Shown here: piece after piece, positions 24,387 through 33,944 of the stretch | Position numbering within the stretch: the stretch's first letter is position 1 | How the letters are laid out: the number at the start of each line of letters is the position of its first letter | Assembly (NCBI GenBank): GCA_017457105.1 | Contig: JAFTIA010000009.1 | Span: forward strand, 40,393 to 104,392 | Direction: 5' to 3' | DNA from: Lentisphaeria bacterium | Lineage (GTDB): Bacteria; Verrucomicrobiota; Lentisphaeria; Victivallales; Victivallaceae | Length of the DNA: 64,000 nucleotides | Translations under genes and position numbers: made by a program | Notes under the pieces: model-generated | Databases searched by the model: none | The model's input: the letters and a program-made list of their open reading frames with translations, nothing else | What the model was told of the DNA's origin: nothing

Positions 24387-26387
24387 TTCCCGTTTCAGGA
24401 CAAATGCTGTCCGGCAGGGGATATAGAGCCGGATCATCGTCTGCTTGTTCCGGGTGAAGGCACGGTGGATGATGCTGTCATCCACCAGCGAGAATCCGCC
24501 GAATTCCTCTGCATCACTGTCCAGAATGGTTTGATATTGCCCTCTGGGGACAAAGATGGCGTAGTCGCTGACCGATTGCGTCGGGTGGAAATTGAAACAG
24601 AAAAAGAGATTTCCACGGCGCAGAACCAGGATTTTGGCAGAGTTATCGCACCAGATGCACTCCGGCGTGTACCGGTAAAAATGAGGCGTTTTGCGGAGCG
24701 TGTGCATCATGGCCCGGTCAAACGCCAGCAAATATTGGTACCGCAGACCGGGATCTCCGGCAAGACTCCATTGACGGCGGGCATGGTGGTAACTCCACTG
24801 ATTCCCTTCCCGGGGGAAATCGATCCATTCCGGGTGCCCGAATTCGTTGCCCATAAAATTGAGATATCCGTGTCCCGCCGCCGCCGCTGTGGCAAGACGG
24901 GTCATTTTGTGCAGTGCAATGGCTCTCTCCACCGCCGGATTATCGGAACCCCGGTGCATGGAAAAGTACATGGCATCCCCAGCCAGCCGGAAAATGGCGG
25001 TCTGCCCGCCCACAATGGCTTGATCGTGGCACTCCACATAACTGATGGTCCGTTCATCTTTCCGCCGGTTCAGAAGTTCGTAAGCCATGTTGCCCATGTC
25101 CCAAAATTCGTCCGGCTTGTCAAAGTATTTGAACCACATATCCGTTACACCCATGGCCATGCGGTAATCGAAACCGCAGCCGCCCTCTTTTAGCGGCGCC
25201 GCCAGTCCGGGCATCCCACTGACATCTTCCGCTACTGTAACGGCATCCGGGCGGACTTCGTGGATCACTTTGTTTGCCAGAGCCAGATAGGTGACTGCAT
25301 CCGGATCTATATCATCATTAAAGTAATCCGCGTAGGATGTAAAGACTTTATTCAAGCCGTGATGGGTATAGAGCATACTGGTGACTCCGTCAAAACGGAA
25401 GCCGTCCAAATGATATTCATCCAGCCAGAATCGGCAGTTGGAGAGGAGAAAATGCCGGACTTGATCCTTGCCGTAATCAAAACAGTAGGAGTCCCACGCC
25501 GGATGGATGCCCTTGGCTCCTTCGTGGAAATACGCTGTAACTGTACCGTCAAATCTCCCCAGCCCCTCCACTTCATTCCGGACGGCATGGGAGTGGACGA
25601 TATCCATAATGACCCGCAGCCCCATCCCGTGGGCAGCATCCACCAGTTCTTTAAACTCATCCGGCGTACCGAATCTTCCCGAAATGGAGAAAAAATTCGC
25701 CACATGATAGCCGAAAGAGCCGTAGTACGGGTGACTCATCACTGCCATCAGTTGAATGGTGTTATAACCGGATTTGGCGATTTCCGGCAGAATATTTTCC
25801 CGGAATTCCCGGAACGTGCCGACTTTGCCTTCTTCCTGCGCCATGCCGATATGGGCCTCGTAAATCAGCATTTCTTCCGGTTTGGGGGGAATGGGGTGTT
25901 TGAATGTATAAGGCGTTTCCGGATCCCATACCTGAAAGGTGAAAATATGGGATGCCGGATCCTGCACCACATACCGGGCATAAGCAGGCAGCCGGTATCC
26001 TTCCCCATTCTGCCAGCGGAGAAAGAGTTTGCCGTGCATTCCGTGGCGGATGGCATTGCCCGGGATCTTCAATTCCCAGTTTCCGTAATCATCCAGTTTC
26101 CGGCAGGCCCATTCCGGTTTGATTTCCCAGTTGGAGAAGTCCCCCGCAAGATACATTTCTTCTGCATGGGGGGCCCATTCCCGGAATACCCAGCCATCCT
26201 CTGTCCGGTGCAGGCCGTAAAAAGTGTGGCCGATGGCAAATTCTTTCAGCGTTTTTTTGCCGCCGGTCAAACGCTTTGCCACGGAAGACGCTTCCTTTGC
26301 CCGTTTTGCCAGAACCGGCAGAAAGGGCTGAAGATACGGATCGGCGGAAAGCGTTACCGGATCATTGTTGTATCGTATTCTGCTCAT
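24381..26387 (-). CDS. glgB: 1,4-alpha-glucan branching enzyme
   Basis: A 668-residue GH13 enzyme. An N-terminal CBM48 with VFREWAPHAEEMYLAGDFSNW (about residues 67-87) precedes the catalytic barrel, which has DIVHSHAV, the nucleophile segment GFRFDGVTSMLY, the acid/base AEDVSGMPGL and VECHDQAIVG. The start and spacing are those of the eukaryote-like GlgB (GH13_8 type). It makes alpha-1,6 branches in glycogen. Its start overlaps the glgA stop by 4 bp, so it is the last gene of the glycogen operon. Confidence 0.95.
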   Translation of the reverse strand: MSRIRYNNDPVTLSADPYLQPFLPVLAKRAKEASSVAKRLTGGKKTLKEFAIGHTFYGLHRTEDGWVFREWAPHAEEMYLAGDFSNWEIKPEWACRKLDDYGNWELKIPGNAIRHGMHGKLFLRWQNGEGYRLPAYARYVVQDPASHIFTFQVWDPETPYTFKHPIPPKPEEMLIYEAHIGMAQEEGKVGTFREFRENILPEIAKSGYNTIQLMAVMSHPYYGSFGYHVANFFSISGRFGTPDEFKELVDAAHGMGLRVIMDIVHSHAVRNEVEGLGRFDGTVTAYFHEGAKGIHPAWDSYCFDYGKDQVRHFLLSNCRFWLDEYHLDGFRFDGVTSMLYTHHGLNKVFTSYADYFNDDIDPDAVTYLALANKVIHEVRPDAVTVAEDVSGMPGLAAPLKEGGCGFDYRMAMGVTDMWFKYFDKPDEFWDMGNMAYELLNRRKDERTISYVECHDQAIVGGQTAIFRLAGDAMYFSMHRGSDNPAVERAIALHKMTRLATAAAAGHGYLNFMGNEFGHPEWIDFPREGNQWSYHHARRQWSLAGDPGLRYQYLLAFDRAMMHTLRKTPHFYRYTPECIWCDNSAKILVLRRGNLFFCFNFHPTQSVSDYAIFVPRGQYQTILDSDAEEFGGFSLVDDSIIHRAFTRNKQTMIRLYIPCRTAFVLKREA

Positions 26388-27904
26388 TTGCGGGTGATCA
26401 GCGGCCGGGCCAGCATGAATTCGTAGATCCGGATGTATTCATTGGCGGTAACATCATGATTGAACCGCTTGTCCGCTTCAGCCATGATCCGCTGCAATTC
26501 CGGAACTTTCACTTCCTGCGGCTGGCGGTAGAAGTTCATGGCTTCGGAAATCGCCCAGGCAAGACCGGTGGAGTCGTAGTGGTCAAAACGGAAGCCGTTA
26601 CCGGTATGATTTGCCACATCCAGATGTTCCACCGTGTCATGCAGACCACCCGTGTTGTGAACGATGGGGAGTGTTCCGAAGAACTGGCCTTCCATCTGCG
26701 GCAGACCGCAGGGCTCAAAACGGGACGGCATCAGCAGGAAGTCCGACCCCGCCATTCCGATCCGGGAAAGCGTTTCATCAAAATCATGCACCGCCACCCG
26801 GCCCTGGAGGTCGTGGAACGCACCGATGTTCCGGAATATGGACTGGTACGAACCATTGGCAATAATGGCGATTTGCAGATGATCCCCGTAATAACGGCTG
26901 ACCAGATCGAACATGATCTCCGCCAGAAGCTGGCACCCTTTCTGCACCGGATCCAGCCGGGAAGGCCAGAAAAGAATGGGAGCATTGGGGTCCTGATTCA
27001 GCCCGAGCATTTTCTGCAGCTGCGCCTTGTTTGCGGCTTTTCCAGCCACCACATCTTTTACCCCGTAATGGTTTTTGATATGGGGATTGGTTTCCGGGCG
27101 GTCCGTTTCTGCCGGAGCATTCAAAATACCGGAGGCGCAGCCTGCGTAGTATTTCTGGGCGATCTCCCGCTGGATCTGGGGCGGCACAAAGTTGTGACGG
27201 CCTTCCACGATCTCTTTCAGGAAGGTGGGGCTCACCGTATTGATAAAGTGTCCCGCAAAGATCCCGCTGGTCAGGAAGTCCACCGGATTGGTGGAGCGGC
27301 TTTCCTCATAATTGTAGGGCTGGCGTTCAAAATAAAGATTGTTCCAGAATTCCGCCGCATCAATGCCGCGGTCTTCAATCACATCCAGCGTTGTTTTCTG
27401 GGTGTGGATATTGTGGACCGTAAAGAGGCAGGGGATCCCGATACGCCGGGCCATGGCGGGGATGAGTCCGGTCATCCAGTCATTGCAATGAATGATGTCC
27501 GGCTGGACTGCCGGGATGATATTGTTGATGACTTCCCGCTCAAAAGCCAGTGCCGATCGGAAACTTTCGTCCGCATAATTGCTGTAAACCGAATCCCGGT
27601 AATAGAAGATCCGGTCCTCTGCCAGATGCACACGGGTATCCGGCAGGTGGCTCATATAGACACGCAATTCATTGCTGATGAGATTGCCCACTTCCACATG
27701 GAACATCCGCCGGTAATGCGGCAGAGTAACATGCACATCCGCACCCGCCCGGTACAATGCCGCCACCAGAGATGCGGACACGTCAGCCAGACCTCCGGCT
27801 TTGGCGCGCAGGGTGTTTGCAAGGTTTCCCATGCCGTCCGGAAGATAAGTGATTTCCGGCGTGACAATGAGGATACGGGGTTTTTTGCGTCTGGCATTCC
27901 ACAT
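26384..27904 (-). CDS. glgA: Glycogen (starch) synthase, GT5
   Basis: A 506-residue protein. The nucleotide-sugar motif KAGGLADV appears near residue 39, preceded by a longer than usual PDGMGNLANTLRA insert. HCNDWMTGLIPA and FTVHNIH follow in the first Rossmann domain, and WPSRLDPVQKG with MPSRFEPCGLPQMEGQ in the second, where the E-x7-E donor site is found. It extends alpha-1,4-glucan from ADP- or UDP-glucose. It lies between glgP and glgB, overlapping the latter. No glgC is in the window, so the nucleotide-sugar source is elsewhere. Confidence 0.95.
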   Translation of the reverse strand: MWNARRKKPRILIVTPEITYLPDGMGNLANTLRAKAGGLADVSASLVAALYRAGADVHVTLPHYRRMFHVEVGNLISNELRVYMSHLPDTRVHLAEDRIFYYRDSVYSNYADESFRSALAFEREVINNIIPAVQPDIIHCNDWMTGLIPAMARRIGIPCLFTVHNIHTQKTTLDVIEDRGIDAAEFWNNLYFERQPYNYEESRSTNPVDFLTSGIFAGHFINTVSPTFLKEIVEGRHNFVPPQIQREIAQKYYAGCASGILNAPAETDRPETNPHIKNHYGVKDVVAGKAANKAQLQKMLGLNQDPNAPILFWPSRLDPVQKGCQLLAEIMFDLVSRYYGDHLQIAIIANGSYQSIFRNIGAFHDLQGRVAVHDFDETLSRIGMAGSDFLLMPSRFEPCGLPQMEGQFFGTLPIVHNTGGLHDTVEHLDVANHTGNGFRFDHYDSTGLAWAISEAMNFYRQPQEVKVPELQRIMAEADKRFNHDVTANEYIRIYEFMLARPLITRK

Positions 27905-27931
27905 GGGTTGGCCTCCCTTCTCTTGTGAATA

Positions 27932-30466
27932 TTATTTGGCCCAGCAGGTAAAGCCCGGGACGCTGTTATTCCAATCTTCTCCGGCGGGAGTGATGCGTGC
28001 GGTCAGCCCGAACCGGCCGGGTTCCACATCACAAACAAGTTCACATTCGTAGAGGAAGTGAGCGTTGTCAAACTTCCGGACCTGATGCATCAGGCAGCTT
28101 GAACCGCGCAGGACTTCGTTATGGATATCCACCGGACCGTAATAGGCTTCCACATCCAGCATTTCCGGCGGCAGTTCGCCGAAATAGACTTCCGCAGTCA
28201 GCTTGATCTTATCCCCCACATGGATGTCATCCAGCGGGCGGGAAGATTTGAGGTTGCCGATCCACAATTCATTGAAGTGTTCCAGCATCTCTTTTTTCTG
28301 TGCCACCAGTTCTTTTGCCTTGGCACGGTCATCCTTCTGCAGTTCCAGACTGGCGTTGCAGGCGGGGAGGTAGAACTTGCTGTCGTATTCCGCCACCATC
28401 CGTTCGCTGGAGAAGAAACCCAGGGACATGATGATGGACTGCTTCATCCGCTGGATCCAGCGTACCGGAATATCGTTTGCATCCCGTTCATAGAAGCAGG
28501 GAATGATTTCGTTGGAGAGCAGACTGTAAAGGCTGTTTGCTTCATAGTTGTCTGCATCTTCATCGTTGGTCAGATTGGGATTGCCCTGAATGGCCCAGCC
28601 GCAGGTGTTGTCCTGTTCATAGGCTTCTTCCCACCAGCCGTCCAGAATGCTGCAGTTGATAACACCGTTGATGGCGGCTTTCATCCCGGAGGTGCCGCTG
28701 GCTTCCTGCGGGCGGCGGGGATTGTTCAGCCACACGTCCACGCCCTGTACCAGATCCCGTGCAAGGGCAATATCGTAATCTTCCAAAAAGATCAGGCGGT
28801 TCTGCACATTGTGCTGGCGGGCAAACTGGATCAAGTCCTGAATGAGTTTTTTGCCTCCTTCGTCCGCCGGATGCGCTTTCCCGGCAAACACAAACTGGAC
28901 CGGCCGCTGTTTGTGGGTCAGGAGTTTCACCAGCCGTTCAGGATCCCGCAGAAGAAGCGTGGCACGCTTGTACGTGGCAAAGCGGCGGGCAAAACCGATG
29001 GTAAGGATATCCGGATCCAGCAGACTGGAAACTGCCTGCCCGGGGAGAGGCGCACGGCTGCCCTTCTGGGCGATCTGGCGAGCCTTCCGGATCAGGCTGT
29101 GACGGTGCTGTTCGTGAGCTGTCCAGAGTTCATCATCCGGAATGCTGTTGATGGCTTCTGTGAAGTAAATGGCAGAGGGGTTGTGCGCCCATTCCTGCGG
29201 CAGATAACGGTCAAACAGCGTCCGGATACGGGGGGCGATCCAGGAGGGAACATGGACCCCGTTGGTGATGTGGCCGATGGGAATTTCGGAAACAGAACGG
29301 TTGGGCCACAGGTGTTTCCACATATTGCGGGCCACTTCGCCGTGGAGTTTGCTTACCCCATTGCTGTAATTGGCAAGGCGCAGACCGAGGATGGTCATGG
29401 AAACTTCCTGCGAGGTATCCCGTTCGGCAATGGGAATGCCCCAGCGCATCAGGCGTTCCACATCGATGTTCGCCCGTTCCGCCAGCGGCTTCAAGTAGGG
29501 GCGCAGCTGATCCATGGGGAAGGCTTCGTTCCCGGCGGGAACGGGGGTGTGCGTGGTAAAAATATTGGTGCGCCAGACATGTTCCAGCGCAGAATCCGGA
29601 TCCAGGCCGCCCTTGACCAATTCTTCCAGACGGGCGAGAGACATAAAGGAGGCGTGACCTTCATTCATGTGGCAGACCTGGGGCTTCATGCCGAGGGCGG
29701 CAAGAGCCTTGTACCCGCCGACACCGAGGAGAAGTTCCTGCTTGATACGCATATCCCGGTCGCCGCCATAAAGACGCCAGGTGATCTCCCGGAATTCCGG
29801 CGGATTTTCGGCGATTTCGGTATCCAGCAGAACCAGCGGAATGTTGCCTGTCCAGAGGATCCAGACGGCGGCATAAAGTTCCCGGTCTTTCAGCGGGAAG
29901 GAGATCACCAGATCCTGCCCATCGGCACCCTGTGCCCGGCGCAGGGGCATATTGTGGATCTCGTTTTCGGGGTAGCGTTCCATTTGCCAGCCGTTCCGGT
30001 CAAGAACCTGCCGGAAATAGCCCTGCCGGTAGAGCAGACCCACGGCGGCAAAAGGCAGATGCAGGTCACTGGCGGCCTTGACGTGGTCGCCGGAAAGGAT
30101 GCCAAGCCCGCCCGAGAAAATGCGGATACTTTCGTGGATACCGTATTCCATGGAGAAGTACGCGACGGTCCGCTTGGAGAAATCCATGTCATCAGGGGTG
30201 ACTTCCCGCTCAAATTCCGCCTGTACTGCTTTCAGATGGCGCAGATACCCGGGATCTTTTGCCACTTCTTCCAGCCGGGATTGCGGGATCATGCTCAACA
30301 TTTTGCGGCTGTTTCCCTGAACATCTTTCCACAGATTGGGGTCCAGTCGGAAGAAGAGATCCGTAGCCTGGGGGTGCCAGCACCACCACATGTTGTAGGA
30401 AAGAGTTTCCAGAAAGAGCAGTTCTTTCGGAATACGGGGGGAAATATTGAAAAGCTGAAGTTCCAT
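27932..30466 (-). CDS. glgP: Glycogen/alpha-glucan phosphorylase (GT35)
   Basis: An 844-residue protein of the shorter alpha-glucan phosphorylase subfamily. Visible landmarks are VAYFSMEYGIHESI with GGLGILSGDH (about residues 105-140), CHMNEGHASF, TNIFTTHTPVPAGNE, GFARRFATYKRA, VFAGKAHPADEGGK and the PLP-lysine segment SGTSGMKAAINGV (near residue 605). It releases glucose-1-phosphate from the non-reducing ends of glycogen. The gene follows the CBM48 protein gene and precedes glgA by 27 bp. A long open frame lies on the opposite strand across it but is a shadow. Confidence 0.95.
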   Translation of the reverse strand: MELQLFNISPRIPKELLFLETLSYNMWWCWHPQATDLFFRLDPNLWKDVQGNSRKMLSMIPQSRLEEVAKDPGYLRHLKAVQAEFEREVTPDDMDFSKRTVAYFSMEYGIHESIRIFSGGLGILSGDHVKAASDLHLPFAAVGLLYRQGYFRQVLDRNGWQMERYPENEIHNMPLRRAQGADGQDLVISFPLKDRELYAAVWILWTGNIPLVLLDTEIAENPPEFREITWRLYGGDRDMRIKQELLLGVGGYKALAALGMKPQVCHMNEGHASFMSLARLEELVKGGLDPDSALEHVWRTNIFTTHTPVPAGNEAFPMDQLRPYLKPLAERANIDVERLMRWGIPIAERDTSQEVSMTILGLRLANYSNGVSKLHGEVARNMWKHLWPNRSVSEIPIGHITNGVHVPSWIAPRIRTLFDRYLPQEWAHNPSAIYFTEAINSIPDDELWTAHEQHRHSLIRKARQIAQKGSRAPLPGQAVSSLLDPDILTIGFARRFATYKRATLLLRDPERLVKLLTHKQRPVQFVFAGKAHPADEGGKKLIQDLIQFARQHNVQNRLIFLEDYDIALARDLVQGVDVWLNNPRRPQEASGTSGMKAAINGVINCSILDGWWEEAYEQDNTCGWAIQGNPNLTNDEDADNYEANSLYSLLSNEIIPCFYERDANDIPVRWIQRMKQSIIMSLGFFSSERMVAEYDSKFYLPACNASLELQKDDRAKAKELVAQKKEMLEHFNELWIGNLKSSRPLDDIHVGDKIKLTAEVYFGELPPEMLDVEAYYGPVDIHNEVLRGSSCLMHQVRKFDNAHFLYECELVCDVEPGRFGLTARITPAGEDWNNSVPGFTCWAK

Positions 30467-30535
30467 AATGTTTTGTTTCTCCCTGATGATTCCGGCATTT
30501 TTTTTGCCGGATGGTAAAAAAATTGTTTTTGTACG

Positions 30536-30577
30536 AAAAAAGCGGTTTCACCGGAAAACCCTGTGAACCGCTTTTTT
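30536..30577 (-). terminator. Terminator-like hairpin after the CBM48 gene
   Basis: Stem AAAGCGGTT-CAC / GTG-AACCGCTTT, A-rich on one side and T-rich on the other, 28 bp after the CBM48 stop. It would act on both strands and probably makes glgP expression partly independent. A second hairpin TCCGGCA / TGCCGGA stands at 30491-30511. Confidence 0.7.
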
Positions 30578-30604
30578 CAAAAAATTGAATGTTCCGGACG
30601 GCGG

Positions 30605-30916
30605 TTATTTGGCTTCCACCTTGATCACACTGTTCAGCGTGCCAAGATCGTTGGAGGCCAGGCAGGGATTGTTTTCATCAATGCACCATTTGCCATCCAC
30701 CACAAACTTGTATTCATATTCCCCCGGGGCAAGCATCACAATGCCGCGGTAAACGCCGTCCCCCTTCTTATCCACCAGCGGCTTTTTGGCGGGGTCCCAG
30801 TCGTTGAAGGAACCGGCAAGACCTACGGATTCATGGCCGGGACCGGCATGGATCACAAATTCAACTCTGCGGCGGGCGACTTTGCCAGCAGCCTGATCGG
30901 TTTTTTTACTCATCAT
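30605..30916 (-). CDS. Stand-alone CBM48 (early-set) glycogen-binding protein
   Basis: A 103-residue protein consisting of one carbohydrate-binding module. VEFVIHAGPGHESVGLAGSFNDWDPAKKPLV gives the glycan-contact tryptophan and the NDW motif. GVYRGIVMLAPGEYEYKFVVDGKW carries the second aromatic and the YxYKFxVDGxW signature. No enzyme is attached. This is the AMPK-beta/isoamylase N-terminal type. It heads the glycogen cluster. It may bring glycogen enzymes to the granule, by analogy with AMPK-beta; this is inference. GGGGGAG precedes tandem ATGs at 30916 and 30913, the second better spaced. Confidence 0.8.
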   Translation of the reverse strand: MMSKKTDQAAGKVARRRVEFVIHAGPGHESVGLAGSFNDWDPAKKPLVDKKGDGVYRGIVMLAPGEYEYKFVVDGKWCIDENNPCLASNDLGTLNSVIKVEAK

Positions 30917-31097
30917 ACTCCCCCTTTGTTTTAGCAGATCGACCCGGTTTTGAGCCGGGCCGTGATTTTTGCGCCGGCACGATGTTCCGGCAGGTTTATT
31001 GTTTGTACAATAATAATTTAGCACACTTTTTAAAAATTCCAAATTGGAAAGATGATATTCTCCTTTGTTTATGCCGGTGTTTTGCTGTCCGGCAGTC

Positions 31098-31126
31098 TTG
31101 ACGGAAGATGTTTTTGATGGTATATT
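31098..31126 (+). promoter_or_regulatory. Strong sigma70-type promoter directly ahead of murJ
   Basis: TTGACG (31098-31103) and TATATT (31121-31126) with a 17-bp spacer. The expected transcription start, about 31133, is within four bases of the murJ ATG at 31137. The same GG-TATATT-ACCC context is found in the parE promoter at 57571. Confidence 0.65.
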
Positions 31127-31136
31127 ACCCTTCATT

Positions 31137-32738
31137 ATGACAAAACATCAGAGTTCCATTTTAAAGCATGTATTGAACGTGGCTTTTGCCACGCTGCTTT
31201 CCCGTGTTCTGGGGTTGTTCCGGGTGATTTTTGAATCCATGACCCTGGGCGGCAGCACACTTGCCAGCGCATGGCAGCTTGCTTTTATGATCCCGAATAT
31301 GTTCCGCCGTCTTTTGGGGGAGGGGGCTTTAGGCTCTGCCTTGATCCCTGTATTGATCCATACAGAAGAAAAAGAGGGTATCCGCAAAATGCGGGAAGAT
31401 CTTACGGTGGTCTTTGCGGTATTGGGCGGGATCCTGGCATTGATCGTTGTTGTTTGTTCGCTCGGCGCGGTTTTTCTTGCTCCGCTGATGCAGAAAGAGT
31501 ACTGGCGGATCGCCTTGCAGATCCTTCCTTTGCTGATGCCTTATGCCTTTCTGATTTGTTTCTCCGGGGTGATTGGAGCTGTATTGAACAGCCGGAAGGT
31601 GTTTTTCCTTCCGGCACTGATGGCGGTGCTGTTGAATATTCTCCTGATCGCCGGGCTGGCGGCGGGATTTCTGGCAAATACCGGAAAACTGCCGGAACTG
31701 GACTGGCTGAAAAACGGGAAAGGTCTCCTGGATCTTCTGTCATTGCTGGTACTGGTTTCCGGGGTGATCCAGCTGGTTTTGTCGCTTTTGCTTCTGAAAA
31801 AGCATGGCGTGTTCCCGATACTGCGGAAAGCCGTGTTCCGGGATTGGAGTGTGTTGCGGGAGTTGTGGAAGCTGGTACTGCCGGGGTTGATTGGCGGAGC
31901 GGCATTGCAGATCAGTTTTCTGGCAGACCGGATATTGGCATCGTGGATCGGACCGCAGGCGGTTCCTGCACTGGTTTATACGGACCGGTTGATCGACTTG
32001 CCCATCGGGCTTCTTGCCATCGGGATCGGTTCAGTATTGATGACCAATATGGCACGCAGTGCCGCCCGGGGGGACAATGATGAAGTCTGCCGGGACCTTA
32101 CTTTCGGTCTGCGGCTCATCTGGTTTTGCTGTATTCCCATGGCGATGTTTCTGGTGGTGTTCCCGGAGCCGGTTTTGCGGCTGCTTCTGTTCCGGGGGAA
32201 TTTTACAGAATCGGATTTGCAGGAGGCGGTGCAGGCAACGTTTTTTCTGGGGATGGGATTGCCCTTCTTTTGTTCGCTGAAAGTGATTTTGCCGGTTTTT
32301 TACGCATGGAAACAGGTAAACAAAGTGTTGAAAGTTTCCATTCTCTGCATTATCGCCAATATTGTGATGAATTTGATTCTGATGTGGCCCCTGAAGCAGG
32401 GCGGAATCGCTCTTGCCACGGTGTTGAGTTCCGTGTTGAACAATATTTTGCTGCTGATATTGCTTGCCAGAGCCGGGTTGGATTTGCCGGTACGGTCTTT
32501 GTGCTGGAGTTTTGTCCGGGCGTTGCTGGCGGCGGTCTGTGCGGGGGCTGCCGGAGGGGTGCTGCTGGTATCGGTTTTCAGCTGGTATGGTTCCCGGCAA
32601 GTTGAATGGTTATGGGTTCTGCCGCTGCTGGCGGCGGTGTTCGGCATGGTTTATTTGGCGGTACACCGGCTTTCCGGCGGCAGAGAAACTGCGGAATTTT
32701 TTCTTCTGCTCCGGCAGAGGAATGGACGAAAGGAATAA
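31137..32738 (+). CDS. murJ: Lipid II flippase MurJ
   Basis: A 533-residue MATE/MOP-fold protein with about 14 hydrophobic helices. Its opening, HVLNVAFATLLSRVLGLFRVIFES, and the segment MFRRLLGEGALGSALIPVL (about residues 45-65) with the conserved arginines R-R and E are the MviN/MurJ signature. It flips lipid II across the inner membrane for peptidoglycan synthesis. The ATG has no ribosome site, and a promoter lies immediately upstream, so the mRNA is probably leaderless. RibBA follows 3 bp after the stop, so the two are co-transcribed. Confidence 0.92.
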   Translation: MTKHQSSILKHVLNVAFATLLSRVLGLFRVIFESMTLGGSTLASAWQLAFMIPNMFRRLLGEGALGSALIPVLIHTEEKEGIRKMREDLTVVFAVLGGILALIVVVCSLGAVFLAPLMQKEYWRIALQILPLLMPYAFLICFSGVIGAVLNSRKVFFLPALMAVLLNILLIAGLAAGFLANTGKLPELDWLKNGKGLLDLLSLLVLVSGVIQLVLSLLLLKKHGVFPILRKAVFRDWSVLRELWKLVLPGLIGGAALQISFLADRILASWIGPQAVPALVYTDRLIDLPIGLLAIGIGSVLMTNMARSAARGDNDEVCRDLTFGLRLIWFCCIPMAMFLVVFPEPVLRLLLFRGNFTESDLQEAVQATFFLGMGLPFFCSLKVILPVFYAWKQVNKVLKVSILCIIANIVMNLILMWPLKQGGIALATVLSSVLNNILLLILLARAGLDLPVRSLCWSFVRALLAAVCAGAAGGVLLVSVFSWYGSRQVEWLWVLPLLAAVFGMVYLAVHRLSGGRETAEFFLLLRQRNGRKE

Positions 32739-32741
32739 CTT

Positions 32742-33944
32742 ATGACGGAAGAAAAATCGATTTTTGCCCCGGTGGAGGAACTTATTGAAGAGATCCGCAA
32801 CGGCAGAATGATCATTGTGGTGGATGACGAATCCCGGGAAAATGAAGGGGACCTGATTGCCGCCGCGGCATTTGCTACGCCGGATGTCATCAATTTTATG
32901 ATCACCCACGGCAGGGGGCTTGTCTGTGTGCCGCTGGAAGAGAGCCGGACGAAGGAACTCGGGCTTTTTGTGACCGGCCAGCGGGACAGTATGGGGACGG
33001 CGTTTACCCAGAGTGTGGATGCCAAAGAGGGGACCACAACGGGGATCTCTGCCCATGACCGTGCGGCTACGGTGGCGGCATTGATCGATCCGGCCAGTTC
33101 CAACAGCTCTTTTTACAGTCCCGGCCATCTTTTCCCGCTGGCGAGCCGCCCGGGCGGCGTGCTCCGGCGTACCGGACACACGGAAACGGCAGTGGATTAC
33201 GCCCGTCTGGCAGGGTTGTATCCCGCCGGGGTCATTTGCGAGATCATCAATCCGGACGGCACCATGTCCCGCTTGCCCCAACTGCAGGAATTTGCTGCCA
33301 GGCACGGTTTGAAGATCGGTTCTGTGGCGGATCTGGTGGCATACCGCCGCCGTCACGAAGTCCTGATCTGCCGGGGAGATACCGCAAAACTGCCGACGAA
33401 ATTCGGGGATTTTGCTCTGACGGCGTACCGGACAAAACTGGATGATATGGAACACGCCGCACTGGTGTACGGCGATGTGCGGGACAAGGAAAATGTGCTT
33501 GTCCGTGTCCACAGTGAGTGTTTGACGGGGGATGTATTCGGTTCTCTCCGGTGCGATTGCGGTCAGCAGCTTCATCAGGCCATGCGGCAGATCGTGGAAG
33601 CCGGGGCAGGGGTGATCGTGTATCTCCGTCAGGAGGGGCGGGGCATCGGGCTTTATAACAAAGTGAGTGCCTATAAATTGCAGGATTGCGGCTGTGACAC
33701 GGTGGAGGCCAATGAGCGTCTGGGATTCCCGGCGGACTTGCGGGAATACGGCATCGGGCTGCAGATCCTGCTGGATCTTGGGGTGAAATCCATCCGGCTT
33801 CTGACCAACAATCCCAAAAAACTGGTGGGGCTTTCCGGTTACGGCATGACCATTACCGAACGGGTTCCCATCGTTATTCCGCCCGAACCGGAAAATGCTT
33901 TTTACCAGCAGACCAAGAAAGATAAGATGGGACACATGTTCTGA
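32742..33944 (+). CDS. ribBA: Bifunctional DHBP synthase / GTP cyclohydrolase II (RibBA)
   Basis: A 400-residue fusion. The N-terminal RibB half (1-205) has [34 protein letters not shown] and [15 protein letters not shown]. The C-terminal RibA half has [22 protein letters not shown] with the three zinc cysteines, [13 protein letters not shown] and [11 protein letters not shown]. It makes 3,4-dihydroxy-2-butanone-4-phosphate and opens GTP, the two entry reactions of riboflavin synthesis. No FMN riboswitch was seen upstream because it is downstream of murJ in one transcript. The stop overlaps the next gene's start by one base. Confidence 0.96.
   Translation: MTEEKSIFAPVEELIEEIRNGRMIIVVDDESRENEGDLIAAAAFATPDVINFMITHGRGLVCVPLEESRTKELGLFVTGQRDSMGTAFTQSVDAKEGTTTGISAHDRAATVAALIDPASSNSSFYSPGHLFPLASRPGGVLRRTGHTETAVDYARLAGLYPAGVICEIINPDGTMSRLPQLQEFAARHGLKIGSVADLVAYRRRHEVLICRGDTAKLPTKFGDFALTAYRTKLDDMEHAALVYGDVRDKENVLVRVHSECLTGDVFGSLRCDCGQQLHQAMRQIVEAGAGVIVYLRQEGRGIGLYNKVSAYKLQDCGCDTVEANERLGFPADLREYGIGLQILLDLGVKSIRLLTNNPKKLVGLSGYGMTITERVPIVIPPEPENAFYQQTKKDKMGHMF

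Noticed and set aside
28121..30517. 798-codon open frame on the plus strand across glgP
   Set aside because: Shadow frame opposite a confident glycogen phosphorylase; composition is not protein-like.
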